Under the pieces are notes generated by a model. That model worked only from the letters and a program-made list of their open reading frames with translations, had not been told where the DNA came from and did not search any database. Shown here one piece after another: positions 32,367-43,867 of a DNA stretch of 64,000 bases (its first letter is position 1; each line of letters opens with the position of its first letter). Origin of the DNA: Aphrophora alni (taxonomy: Eukaryota > Arthropoda > Insecta > Hemiptera > Aphrophoridae); NCBI GenBank assembly GCA_963513935.1, contig OY740769.1, positions 33,259,120-33,323,119 of the forward strand. Direction: 5' to 3'. The translations under genes were made by a program, and so were the position numbers.

Positions 32367-34480
32367 GGAAAATTTTGATGAAACAAGTTGCTTGTCGTTA
32401 GCTTCCTCGTTTCTTATTGGTTGACCAAATTGAATATTGGACTGTAGTCTGACAAGTACCGCAGAAGAGGGTATTAAAATTCAAATGATGAATCAATATG
32501 AATATTTTTCGATATAATCTTGGATAACATTTTTTAATAACTTCCTGAGATATTTAGTTTCAAAGTTACATGGAAAAATAAAACTATGTTTTAAATATGA
32601 AATTTTTACATCAAAGATTTAGTGTGTAAACAATTTTATTTTATTTTCTCACAAATAAGTTGTACGGTATGAAGAAAGTTATAATTTTTTGCAGATATAT
32701 CCATTTTCTGACCCCCCCCCCTCTAGAGTCCAATAGTATATTTTTTAATGATACCTGTTGTATGTACAGTGCTCTACACCTCAAACATGTGAACGGATTT
32801 TAATCAAATTTGGTATAATGGGTGTATATAATGACCATAGCTTAAACAAAATAAGCCAAGCAAGGGACAAGGTTATTCCTTATTAGCTTAAAAGAAACTA
32901 TTTTATTGTCAGCCATCATCCAGCTTCAAAACCTTTTCTGTCATTTGATATTGCTTACAACAGTGCATACATTCTTAGATGCGAGAAACTCTATTAAACA
33001 AACTAATATATAATGTCTAATATCGATGTGATGAACATTCTTTCATGATTCCACCACCACAATTTTAGTCTTCTTGTTTATTAACAACCAGGATTACATC
33101 TTAGCTTCTTTATCTACATTCTTAAAAACATGCTTCACACTTTTTTTCAGGGACTAGTTTGCATTGATATTCTCTGCATACATCTATTAGTGAATTTTTA
33201 AGTCGGTTTGTGAACTTAAAAAACATTTTTGAAGTGTAAACTTATATAATAGGTACACCTCATGCTCAACTTTTCTTGTTGTTTAAAGGTGAAAATGCTC
33301 AGTAAGTGGCTGAAAGGTTGATTTTAAGATAGGCTATAACCTATAATAGGCCTATGCTATAGATAACACCTTATTTGTACACACAAAAATTAGGTCTACA
33401 TTTTCACTTTAGCCTACACGTTTTAATTAAATATTTTCTTATAAAGACTAAGATTTCAAGCACCTAAAAAAAAAATGTAGGCTACAATTTAGAAGTAGAA
33501 ATGAAAGTTTGGGTTAGATTGAGCTATGAGTGTGGTTGAACAAGCATAACCTACAATATGTTTTCAAAAAAATGAAGATATGTTTTTAAAAAATGAAGTT
33601 TGTACACAACAGTTTTATTAGATATCATTTAAAGTTTTTTTTCGATTTTTAATGATTTATGAAAATTAATTTGATTAAAAAAAAAAAAAAAAAAAACTAC
33701 TGTGAATTCAAGTCCTTTTTCTCTATAAAAATGTAACATCATTTGAAAAAGTGTAGTCAAACAAGGTAAACTTGTTTCACCAATAATTATTGGGCTATCT
33801 ATGAAATTATATTTTAAAACAACTGCACTAGATAACAGCACCTTACAGTGAATTAAAACCAAATATGTCAGATAGTACAAACTTTTATTGCCAGATAACA
33901 GCACTTTATGATAATGCATTCTTTTGTTTTCAAATATTAAATCTGCAATAATATTACCGATATATATTTTTCTCAGTGAGGCGGAACATTTTCTAAATAT
34001 TTTATTAACTATTTGTCTCGTCTCACTGAGGGAAAGTCGGTAAAGAATATTACAGATTTATTAATTATATTTAAAATATTTTTTTCAGCAATTCACAATA
34101 TTTTAGTTCATGAAAACAATGCTAGGGTGCAGGTAAGTAGATTAATTTATTATTTTCAACATAAATGAAATGTGCAATGAAGATAATAATGACTTTCTTT
34201 TTTTTCAGTGGGGTGACACAAAATTTGGAATATTATATTTTTTGAAAACCATCTCCTGTCAGGTGCAGCTAACTGAAATCAATTTTATAAAGTAATATTA
34301 TTTAAACTCAAAGAAACCATTTATTTTTAGTCGATTTTCACACAAAAGGTATTAGAATCGGGTTTCTGTCCCTCTAAAACTGTAAATGTTTGTCGAGTGT
34401 GCCCTTATTAACTTTTTTATTTAATCAAATTTGAAAACTGTAAGATTGCTCTTATAAATGCCTATGTGTACCGAAAATAT
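32367..34480. other. AT-rich DNA without recognised genes
   Basis: Contains a poly-C run near 32704-32715, a poly-A run at 33678-33698, and a short hairpin pair CTCAGTGAG/CTCACTGAG near 33974 and 34023. No coding region was recognised. Confidence 0.5.
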
Positions 34481-34945
34481 TGCACAAACTTTCTCACACA
34501 CCGATACATAGTACAACTAATAATCAGGATAAAAAAATAGCACAAACTTTCTGAGACACATATACATAGTAAAACTAATAGCCTAATTGGTGCAAAAATA
34601 TTGCACAAACTTTTTTAGAAACACAGATAGTAAAACTAATATCATAATTGTTGCAAAAATATTGCACAAACTTTCTCACACATCCATACATAATAAAACT
34701 AGTAATCAGTATAAAAAAATTGCACAAACTTTCTCAGACACACATAGGCCTACATAATGAAACTAATAGCCTAATTGGTACAAAAATGTTGCACGAACTT
34801 TTTCACACACATACCGTATGTAGTAAAACTAATAAAAGAAAAATATGGTAGAAACTTTCTCGCTCAACCATCCATAAAATAAAATGGTAAACAATTTGTA
34901 CAAACTTTCTCACACTTTCGTACATTGTAAAACTTATAATCAGTT
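34480..34945. repeat. Degenerate tandem array, period about 60 bp
   Basis: About eight copies of a unit starting TTGCACAAACTTTCTCACAC (near 34480, 34539, 34601, 34662, 34720, 34789, 34848 and 34898). Units contain CATA..TAGTAAAACTAATA and then either AATCAGTATAAAAAAA or AGCCTAATTGGTGCAAAAATA. The two unit types are interleaved. Confidence 0.75.
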
Positions 34946-36329
34946 TACACTTCTACCGTGTGGTCTTATGCACACACATTAAAAAAATTTTTTCTCACAT
35001 GTAAGAAGTAAAAAGAATATGATGGGCCAAAAAATGATGTCGAGTTTTTTTTCGGATAGGCTACATGCGTTTGAGGCCTCGAGAGTCCTAAACAGTTTTT
35101 TAAAACTATAACTGTCTGTGGTTTGCTGTTGGGCGTCTGTTGTCTGTTCACTAGTCTACAACTGAAACGTGAAGACCGATTTTAATTAAATTTGATAAGC
35201 GAGCATGTTTGGACATTTTTGTGTGTTTTTTAGATAACACATTTTTGGTTTTAGATACCAAAAAAAGCACACAAGTTTCCAACTATCTCAAAATTGATTA
35301 ACGATTTTCATAAAATTTTGCTCAATTGTAGCTTCTCACGACCCAAATAAAAGTGTTATTCTGTTATACAGAAACGATAATTTTTTAGTAATTGACAAAA
35401 TGTCAAAAAATTGTCAAGAGAGAAGCAATATATAAAAAAAAAATTCTATACATTGATATACCGTACTACAAATGTTAGTACAATGTGAATATTTGTGTCG
35501 AAAAACTCGTGTGAGAAAAATGTGAACGTAAAAAAAATACTTTGTAGGAATAATTGGCAGAACAGAAAACCAAACAAAACCTCTACTGCCATCATTAAAA
35601 GGACAATTAAAATCAAAAACTGTGTGGGCTGATGACCTGTTTATAAATCCAGCTAAGAAAGTTTCTACGCTTTTTAAATAAATTATTATTTCTTTAAAGA
35701 CAGAATCCATTGTTCATTTTCACTTCTTTTACTAACAACTACCGAAATAAGCTATCATTGTTGGTGACGAATAATTTTGGTTGGTTTTTATTTGGTTTTG
35801 GAGACGAGTAAGTGAGAACATTAGTACAAGATTTGTTTTGTTGTTGTCTTTTTGATTATTGTATATGTTTCGAATTTTCAAATAAACGCTATATAATAAA
35901 AATCTGATAATTCCTCTTCTATAATGAGCATATCGTAGTTTGAAGCAAACATAATATTCAGTTAACAATAAGAACATAATAAATGGCTTACCTCCACATA
36001 TTCAGCTTTTGAAATCATACACGTATTGGCGAAGGTTAGAAACGAACAATAGGTCCAAATTCTGAAGTGAACCTTTCTGCAACTGTTATAAAATCTGTCA
36101 ACAAATACAACTTATTTTTTGTTAATAGTAAATATAAAAACAAAAGTTTTATTCCAACTAAATGACTTAGAAACTAAATTTATTAAAAAAATTTGAAATC
36201 TTTAATAAATTTCACCAAACTCTGTTACCAAAAAAGTCAATATCGTGTCTTCTTTGAAATTAAAATACAAAGACAGAGTGCAGAACTCAATTTGTACAAA
36301 AATCTATTTTTTCAAAATTTGTACGGTGT
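34946..36329. other. Unassigned AT-rich DNA
   Basis: Two short minus-strand open frames (35710-35414 and 35977-35732) have no family features and biased AT-rich composition; I treat them as chance. A segment near 34990-35045 (TTTTCTCACATGTA...ATGATGGGCCAAA) is similar to 54235-54290 and marks an old dispersed repeat. Confidence 0.4.
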
Positions 36330-37303
36330 TAACCGTTGCATAGCTTCCACCATTTTGTAGGCACTTGTGCGTGGCACAAGTTTTTGTATGCCTTCTTCAT
36401 TAAATGTTGCCACCTGTGTTGTCAACTATGTGGTAACATGTTCTTTGAGGTTGTTGAAGTTTTGAACATCAAGGAACGATTTCAGGTGCAAAAGAGATGG
36501 AAGTCGGTAGGGGAAAGATCAGGGCTGTACGGAGGATGGTCAAACTGGTCCCAGCCAAAGTCCTGTAAGAGTTGTCGTGTCACGTTGGTAGTGTAAGGTC
36601 AGGGTTTTATGAGCACTCTGGCGCTTATTATGTACTGGGCGACGTAGTTCCCTAAGCGTCTCACAGTAAACATTTGAACTGAATCTTTCATCTCCACATT
36701 AGAATGCTGTCTCTGTCCCAAAAACACTGTGCACATGATGTTTCGAGTTGTTAACATTTGCTTTACAAAGTGTGCCTCCATTCAATCGATTGTCGTGTTG
36801 ATTCAAGGGTTTCATAAGCGACCCAAGTCTCATCTCTAGTCATAGAAAGTCATCACCGTCTTTGTTGTAACTTGTCAAAACGTCAAGTGCACTAACCTGA
36901 CGATGTTTTTTGTGTTGCTTTGTAAGAGTTTTTGGCACCCAACGAGCAGAAAGTTTTACAGAAACAATTTCATGAAGACGTGATCTTGAAAGTTACGGTT
37001 TTCCTTAATCTTTCTCCTACCCACGAACCAATTCATCACATTTTCTCCGTAAACCTGGCAGATCTCTTGTTGAATGTTTAGTGTTCTTCGCATTCAGAAA
37101 ACGAATTACAGATATAATCTCACAACCGGTGGAATTTTCAATTAACTTCATCGTTCTAAACAAAGCGTAAACAACAAACAGCAACATCATAATGAATCAT
37201 TTCCTTCTCTTTGACTCAGAGCAACTACTGCGCATGCGCTGAATTGCGATCGCAGTGCTGCTGCGGCAAGAAATACAAACGGAATTTACTTTCTGGACGT
37301 ACC
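36330..37303 (-). pseudogene. mariner transposon relic
   Basis: Read on the minus strand from an ATG at 37151: MKLIENSTGCEIISVIRFLN (N-terminal HTH), then SARWVPKTLTKQHKKHR, TRDETWVAYETLESTRQS (first catalytic Asp), HHVHSVFGTETAF, and a C-terminal FHLF..LKSFLDVQNFNNL-type block ending near 36350. Several frameshifts and stops. The 5' terminus GGTACGTCCAGAAAGTAAAT (complement, ending at 37303) abuts TA (37304-37305). The opposite terminus was not found, so the 3' end is truncated or decayed. Confidence 0.8.
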
Positions 37304-37316
37304 TAGTAAAATATGT

Positions 37317-38497
37317 CATGGCTTAGAGCCTGGAAAGTATAGGTAAATGTGTTCAAGTGCCAGGCGCTTTTGCTCTCTAAAAGAAACTCAAACACCAATA
37401 ATACGCCCTTACGCTTATTCAACGAAGACACACTGGCAGGGTCAGGTCAAGTACCTCGGGGTCATCCTAGATAAGAAACTGACTTGGTCCGCCCACATAT
37501 CAGACACAATTAAAAGAGCAAACATGACACTGTCACAACTATATCCATTGCTCAATAAAACAAGTTCTCTTGAATTGAGAACAGCCACCACAATCTATTT
37601 ATCGTACTTAGAAGCGTCATCACCTACGCAGCGCCCGTCTGGGGACACACACATGCGCAGGCTACAGATATTCCAAAACAAGGTTTTAAGAATAATCAAT
37701 AAAGCACCAACGTGCACCAGAGTTAGGACCTTACATAAAGACTTAAATGTTCCGTTCATCAAACAACACATTCAACGATTATCAGCTAATCTCTACAAGG
37801 GGCCCAAGCACACCCAACATCAACACTAATCTCTTCACTAGGTAGATATGACACAACATTTGACAAACACAGACGGCCGCTGTCCTTATTCGCAAAACCG
37901 ACCTTGATCTCTCGTTTGGGCCTATAAAGCCATTGCATAGCCTCCTACATACCTAAATTTCACCTCTTTGCTTTCTAACTCTGTTTCAGACCAAAGGGTG
38001 CACCGCAGCGGCATGAGCCAAGCTGTCGCCACCAGGATGCAGTTGCATGCAGTCTAATCTTGCACGCTTATTTCAGTATCGAGTAGGCAGCAGAATAAGA
38101 TGTAGCTTATAGCTCCTCCAATAAATTCACTAACAAGGTATTTGTAAGGTAATTCCCATCCTTCACCTTGAACGCCACATCTACCAAACCTGAGCTCCTG
38201 CATGATCTGTCGCGAGGTTTTACCTGACTGGACTCTGTCAAGTCAGGACTTTACCTCGCCCTTCGCGCGGATACATAACGTTCTGCTTTCTTCCACATTT
38301 ACAATCTCGATACGCCCATGGAAAGAGCTTCTCAGTTTGGTACATGGAAAACCTTTCCTGTTTCCTTGTCCCACGAAGGACTAACAGGAAGGAAGTTGGT
38401 TTTTAGTGAGTAAGAATCTCACACTATTGGGAAGAGCGGATATCTCCCTTTGTCTTTTGAAGATTTTTCACCTATCCTGGGAAATTAAAAAAAAAAA
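37317..38497 (+). mobile_element. 5'-truncated jockey-type LINE insertion
   Basis: A retrocopy with a poly-A end (38487-38497) and a 12-bp target duplication, AGTAAAATATGT, at 37305-37316 and 38497-38508 (its first base shared with the tail). It encodes only the end of the reverse-transcriptase ORF (37347-37829) and a 3' UTR of about 650 bp. The insertion point lies exactly at the outer edge of the mariner relic. The exact duplication suggests the insertion is not very old. Confidence 0.85.
37320..37829 (+). pseudogene. jockey-clade reverse transcriptase, C-terminal part
   Basis: Contains VKYLGVILDKKLTWSAHIS, the conserved post-catalytic RT block, then a YxxY-type spacer, LQIFQNKVLRIINKAPTCTR, and VRTLHKDLNVPFIKQHIQRL with SANLY. 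The first 35 codons or so are in another frame (VNVFKCQALLLSKRN), with one stop and a frameshift near 37430. A second frame change near 37630 interrupts the AAPVWG motif. No catalytic FADD box remains. Confidence 0.8.
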
Positions 38498-38508
38498 GTA
38501 AAATATGT

Positions 38509-39429
38509 AATTACTCAAAATTAACTTAGTTACGTTTAAATTTTAGTGAAGATTAATGTTATTTTAGTTAGATTAATCAGCTGATTATTTTAATCACCAA
38601 TTATATGTACATTTCAAATAGAATCTAATTACATAAATAATATAATCCATAAGTTGATTGGATTTCTCTATTTTCATATGAATTGTTCTGATATTGCAAT
38701 TATATTAATTAGTTACTTTAAATTAGCTATTTAAGTACGTAATTATGGATTTCATAGTATTGATGTACATTTATTTGTGCAATATTTAATAATTCATCTA
38801 TATACAGACATATAGTGATTTTTACAAAATCCCTCAGTTCTATTACAGGTGAATCGCTTGATGTAGCATGATACAGTTAAATGTATTTACAGTAGAATCG
38901 TATATTATGGGAAATCTTCTAAAAATATATTTCACTTTTGGTTAGAGATTGTTCCAAATGAGGAGGTTCAACATCGATTCTCAAAATTTTCAAATTTAAA
39001 AATTGGTCAAGTAATGCCTTAATTTAAAAGATCTATGAAAACCAACATTTTAAACCAATTTGGTGTTCAATATCCCTTAGAATTTTAAATCTCTATAATA
39101 TAGAATTTTGTTTTTTCAATCTTAACTGTGCTAATTATGATATTAAAAGACGTTATAGTTTAGTTATTGTAACTCTTGTATCACTGAGGATGGCGACTTT
39201 GTCGTTGAAACGCGTTTTATTAAGTAAACGTAATTTTTGTGAGATCTTGTGTTCGAGTTTTTTTAAATCTAATATTATCTCACAAGTCAAGCTCAAAATT
39301 TATTTATGAACATAGAGATGTAGTTTAAAAAGTACTATAAATTATATGTGGTACTGTTGTACCACTTAGAGATGTAGTTTTAGAAAATCTTTAATATTAT
39401 ATATGCTACTATATATCTATAAAGGCAGG
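38509..39429. other. AT-rich DNA with a hammerhead-like motif
   Basis: No coding region was seen. The only structured item is the hammerhead-like core at 39184-39210 and the sequence after it, which contains a TGAGATCTTGTG...TCTCACAAG inverted pair (about 39240-39288). Confidence 0.5.
39184..39210 (+). other. Hammerhead-ribozyme-like core
   Basis: CTGAGGA, a stem-loop GCGAC/GTCGT around TTT, then GAAACGCG. This fits the conserved core CUGANGA, stem II, GAAA. It probably comes from a Penelope-like element LTR. Stems I and III were not verified. Confidence 0.5.
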
Positions 39430-39920
39430 TATCCTCAGGGACTCCACTATAGTCAGTATAGGCATGGTAATCCTGTGGGATCCTAACATGATCTACACTG
39501 TTTTCATGTAGTCTTGGGTTAGATCCCTCCCTTTCATATTGAGCAACTCTTGTTCTCTTCCAAGCATGGGCGTCATCACCAGTTCATTATTGGGGGGGGG
39601 GACATATGCCGGGGGTCTGGGGGTATGGAAATTTTTTAAAATAAAACTTCTCAAAACATCGTTTTTATGCATTTATTTATGCGTTTGTAACAGAAATGTA
39701 ACATTAAAAACCCTAGTAAAGACAAAGCCCGATGTTTAATTTTAAAGGTTTTAAGTAAATCATTCGTTTTTAGCAAAAATATTTTTACATCTCAAATATT
39801 GGGGGGGGGGACGCGTACCCCCGTCCCCCCGGCGATGACACCCATGCTTCCAAGGACTATTAGGAGGAGTATTTGAGAACTAAGGGGTTTTATTTAATCT
39901 TCTATTGTTCTATTTTTTTA
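39430..39920 (+). repeat. Dispersed repeat family, copy 2 (split by a hAT MITE)
   Basis: Matches copy 1 (1903-2098) and copy 3 (43868-44040): GGATCCTAACATGATCTACA, GGTTAGATCCCTCCCTTTCA, CAACTCTTGTTCTCTTCCAA, and, after the hAT insertion, GTATTTGAGAACTA and TTTTATTTAATCTTCTATTG. Confidence 0.55.
39565..39846. mobile_element. hAT MITE with G-runs
   Basis: A 282-bp element with termini CATGGGCGTCATCACC and, on the complement, CATGGGTGTCATCGCC, flanked by an exact 8-bp duplication CTTCCAAG (39557-39564 and 39847-39854). It holds two G-runs (39592-39601 and 39801-39810) close to the ends. No coding capacity. Confidence 0.88.
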
Positions 39921-40985
39921 TAAGGTTCTATTACCGAGAGGTTTTTCATCTTTAAAGAATAAGAAGAAAAGTAAAACAATGGCAGGTAGTAGAAACATTT
40001 CTAGATACATAATTTTCCTTCTGTTTTTTTGGTTGAAATTTCATGTTATTTAGCAATAACTCCAAATTTGTATAGGTAAAACTCATGGGCATTATTTGAC
40101 ACACATTTTATAGAAACAGGTACTTACAATAAAATATGTTATGGTATTGTGGGTTCTAAAGGTAAGAGGTTATTTAAAAATATATAAGAAAAACCATTTC
40201 AAATAGGCGCTATTTTAAAATTTACTAACAGAGTTATTTAGCTATTTAAAAAAAGAGTATTTATTTTAGCCAAATGTGATCAGAAATTGTAACCCATAGA
40301 TCGGCAATTCATATATTATGTATTTATGTATAAATATGTAAAACATACAATAGACTTTGTCAGTAACGTTAATAAACAAACGTGAAACTTAATATTAGTC
40401 TTACAAAGCTACTTATTTAATTCAGCATCAATCACAATGTTAGCACTAAGGAATTTATTTATATCATACATGGAATGTTCCAGTAGAAAATTATACAATT
40501 TATTTTTAATAACTTTACAGTGATGTTTTTAAATTCCAAAGGTAATTTATTAAAAATACTTAAACCTAAAACTTTTTTTTTTATGTCACACTTAATCTAA
40601 TATGGAACTTTTATGTGACTATTTCTAGTATTGTATGTATTAACTTTCATTTAATATGAGTTTGAGTTAATTTAATATAAGTCAAAAAAATTAATATAGC
40701 CTGTATAAATTTATCACATTTATAACTTTTAACTTAACAAATTAAGTCTACAACTTTCCTAATCAGCATAACTTTTTTGGAGTTATAATAAAATGCTAAT
40801 ATTTTTACTGTTCCCCCAATATATACAGCCCTTATCTGAAAAAACTTTGAAAGAAAGTAAAATATACATTCCTAATATAATTTTATAGTAGGTGATGCCT
40901 TAGATTCCTAATAACAGCCATTCACAGTTTCTTTACTATATTTGTGCTGTGATACTGGCATGAAAGACTAGAATCTATGTTGATA
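39921..40985. other. AT-rich DNA, old repeats
   Basis: No gene. The block at about 40035-40240 (AACTCCAAATTTGTATAGGTAA ... GCGCTATTTTAAAAT) resembles 45670-45770 and probably belongs to a decayed retroelement 3' end. Confidence 0.35.
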
Positions 40986-41088
40986 CCCAAGATTTAAGTT
41001 CCATGTTTTGGTATCCAAGTCACTACAAATAACTAAATATAATTATATATTATAATTATTTATAATATATATTAATCCGTCTTGTGGG
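40986..41088 (-). repeat. Truncated copy related to the 1277-1747 fold-back element
   Basis: TTTAAGTTCCATGTTTTGGT followed by ATCCAAGTCACT matches the tail of the element at 1277-1747 (TTTTAGTTGCATGGTTCTTG, then GATTCCAAGTCACT). AT-rich sequence and CCGTCTTGTG follow in the same order. The rest of the arm is missing. Confidence 0.45.
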
Positions 41089-41202
41089 TTTGTTGGAAAA
41101 GGGAATTGACAATGAGCTTAATTTCTTTGATGTCACAGTTACAAAAAGACGATAAAATAAAATACAGGATCTACAGAAAACCAACAACTACAGATGTAAC
41201 AA

Positions 41203-41479
41203 AACAATTCAAATATATAAGACTTACCGTCGTCAATATTCTGTTTGCGTCGTTCAAACGACGACCGTTTCGGCTATTCAGAAACATTTTTACTCTTGTG
41301 TAATGTGTATAAGTGTTTGTAATTGACGAAGGGAAACCAGATTACTTTACAACTTGATAATGGCTGAATAGCCGAAACGGCCGTCGTTTGAACGACGCAA
41401 ACAGAATATTGACGACGGTAAGTCTTATATATTTGAATTAATATAACAATATTCGGAATGGCGAAAACAAATTATTATA
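41203..41479 (+). mobile_element. 277-bp fold-back element inserted in the Penelope-like RT
   Basis: The arms 41206-41281 and 41364-41439 are 76 bp each with one mismatch, around an 82-bp spacer. A 40-bp tail (41440-41479) extends beyond the right arm only. The direct repeat ATGTAACAA at 41194-41202 and 41480-41488 is a good 9-bp target duplication. Each arm contains a CGTCGTT/AACGACG hairpin next to GAAACGGC, and the right arm boundary carries a hammerhead-like order (41353-41378). The layout matches 1277-1747 in the opposite orientation. No coding capacity. Confidence 0.75.
41353..41378 (+). other. Hammerhead-like motif (degenerate) in the 277-bp fold-back
   Basis: CTTGATAA, then GGCT...AGCC stem, then GAAAC. 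As in the 1277-1747 element, the first box departs from CUGANGA at the catalytic-G position. Confidence 0.35.
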
Positions 41480-41745
41480 ATGTAACAATACACGTTAAAT
41501 ATTAGCACCCATTCTGGCATAAAATGGCCGCCTACAATTTCCCTATCCACAGGCTTATATCCATACCACTAAATGAGTTCTACGATGAGTTAAATATAAT
41601 TAAACATATTGCCAGAGCGAATGGGTGCGATTATTTGATGATTAATAAATTAGTGTTAAATATAGGAAGTTTCAAGCTAAGCCTAAACGTAATCCAGACA
41701 TCAAAAACAATAAGAAATATGTTTCTATTGAATACACCAACATAA

Positions 41746-43046
41746 TTCTTAACATGTTGAAAAATGCATTTTAAAGCATAATGTAATTGTAACATACAGT
41801 TTGCATTTTGTTTGTATTCTTAAAGAATAACCTTGGTTAATTTGATCAACCAAAGACAAGAGCCTCTTTCTATTTATATACCGATAAATCGCGAAGGGAA
41901 ATTTTTGAAGAGATGGAAAACAATTTTATTTGGGTCCTTAGAGTCTAAACTTTGGTAAATTTATCAAAAGCTTGGATATGCGTATGTCAAAATTTAAGGA
42001 AGTTTGGAGTTTGAGGGCTGTCACTATTTTATTTTTGTTCAATTTATCCCCAATCCATAGCTCTAATACCAAATTTCACCTGTACTACCATCCGTTCATT
42101 AAGTTCAGACGACATACTGCCGCTGTTTTCGACCTTTAAAGTGCCGCAGCATCGAAAATCAAGAAATAGTTTTTTACCACGATTACATAACTTTCTCGCA
42201 ATATGTATATGTAAGAAAGTCAAAACAATCTTCTTCCTTAATCGAGGTCGGCAAGTTTCAATGAAAATATTGTGGTTTATACTAAAAATTGTTGTTTTAA
42301 TTTATTCAAAACAATCTCTAAAAATACTGCACCCATCACGCTTTGCCTGTCTTGACTTGTCGATTTAAAAAACACTTGTGTCAGATGAAAAAGTGTCTGA
42401 CAATTGAATAAAAAGTTTAACCACATGTTGAAGTGATTTAGTCTAAGCTGCTTGGGGTAAATTGTCCCGCCACTGTGCTATGGCAATGACATCATCCAGA
42501 ATCTTGAGTTCATGTGTTTAGGTAAGCTAATCTGTTAACAGTGCTTTTAGTAGACTATTACTTAATCAATATCTTAAATTTTCCTTAACTGATCAAACAG
42601 TGTACAAATGGACCTTCAGAATAGAAGAAAGAAGAAGAAAAAGAAAAAAAAAAAAAACAACAACAAAACATGTGCACGCTGAACTGATGAAGAGCTTTTC
42701 CATGTTTATTAAATTTTTAGATTCTTCTGTTAAAAATTAAGTTTTTAGCGATTTATCTGTTACTTGTTTAACGTAGAAAACAAATCCAGTATGATTGGGT
42801 GATGTAAGTTGCACATAATAAGGGGTTGTAATAAAAAAAACTCCTTTTACAGCATATACACAAAATTGTATAAGTATACACAATATTTACATACTACAGT
42901 ATTACAGACATACATACTTTATCGCTCAAAACTAAATAAAAACAAAAGGGTCAAACGTGAGTTAAAACCACACGACTTAAGCCTAGGTTAGGTTAGGTAT
43001 ATAGGGACAGTTATTTTATAATGCGGTCTAGTTACAACATATAAAT
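41746..43046. other. AT-rich DNA without recognised genes
   Basis: Includes an A-rich run at 42626-42669 and short open frames (42141-42368, 42809-42991) with no family features. Confidence 0.5.
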
Positions 43047-43166
43047 TCAAATACATTTTTTTAAAATTTGTAGTTTACGCCATGTTCAAATTAGAGGGGA
43101 GGGGACATGATACCTGACACTTTAAACTTGACCTAGCGCCGACATATTAATTTATTGTCAAATAAA
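43047..43166 (+). repeat. Direct repeat, left copy (about 120 bp)
   Basis: Begins TTCAAATACATT and includes ACGCCATGTTCAAATTAGA, then GGGACATGATACCTGACACT and CTTGACCTAGCGC, with TTTATTGTCAAATAA near the end. A diverged copy lies at 43595-43712. Confidence 0.65.
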
Positions 43167-43594
43167 ATAAATATTTGTATTTAGAATAACTTGTCGTTTT
43201 ATTTAACACCCCAGACATAATATTTCCAATAAAAAAATTTAACTCGATAGTTTTTGCCCCTTAACTACCCCAAGAAAATTTTTTGTTGTTACTGCTATAT
43301 TTTTTCTATATTTTATGTGGGACAATACAAAGAATATAAATGCAAAGTTTGAAATATATAGGATTTATTGTTTTGTCCGTGTAGACGAGTTGCGACGTAC
43401 AGACACGCGCGTGAAGTTATGTTTCCTTGGTTTTACCTACAGACTCTAATGAAATCAATGAGAATCCAATTCATATTTTAATAGCCTTTGAATTGGTTGT
43501 CTCGCATCTCATAAAAACTGCTTTTTGTCACAAGTTGTGACGTCATACAAAAAACTATAATATATGATTTCGCAATGAAATTTAATTTTAAATT

Positions 43595-43712
43595 CAAATA
43601 TATATTTTATTGATTTGTAAGTCACGCCATGTTCAAATTAGAAGGGGCGTGATATCTGTCACTTTCAATTTGGCCTAGTGCTATAATATTATAATATTAA
43701 TTTTTTGTCAAA
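43595..43712 (+). repeat. Direct repeat, right copy
   Basis: CACGCCATGTTCAAATTAGA, GGGGCGTGATATCTGTCACT, TTTGGCCTAGTGC and TTTTTGTCAAATAA align with the copy at 43047-43166. The spacing of about 545 bp would suit tandem duplication or small LTRs. Confidence 0.65.
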
Positions 43713-43867
43713 TAACTTGCACAGTCGTAATAGTTACGATTAGGGAATCCTGGTCACGAAGGTTAGAATTATGGCGGCGGAAACTCAATATACTGACCAC
43801 ACACCATCCGATGAAAAACTGTCTGTCGTGCTGTTGATATATTTTACAAGTTTCCTGAGGCTTACTA

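Larger units (their letters stand above)
41106..41745 (+). pseudogene. Penelope-like element reverse transcriptase, C-terminal fragment, interrupted
   Basis: Before the interruption: NELNFFDVTVTKR, then (frame change) DDKIKYRIYRKPTTTDVT, the block typical of Penelope-like RTs (FLDxxI...YRKPTxTD). After it (about 41489-41745): HPFWHKMAAYNFPIHRLIS, then IPLNEFYDELNIIKHIARAN and GCDYLMINKLV, the RT thumb region. The two parts connect in register (DVT to IHV) when the inserted 41203-41479 and one target copy are set aside. A stop remains near 41504. No GIY-YIG endonuclease was seen downstream. Confidence 0.7.
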
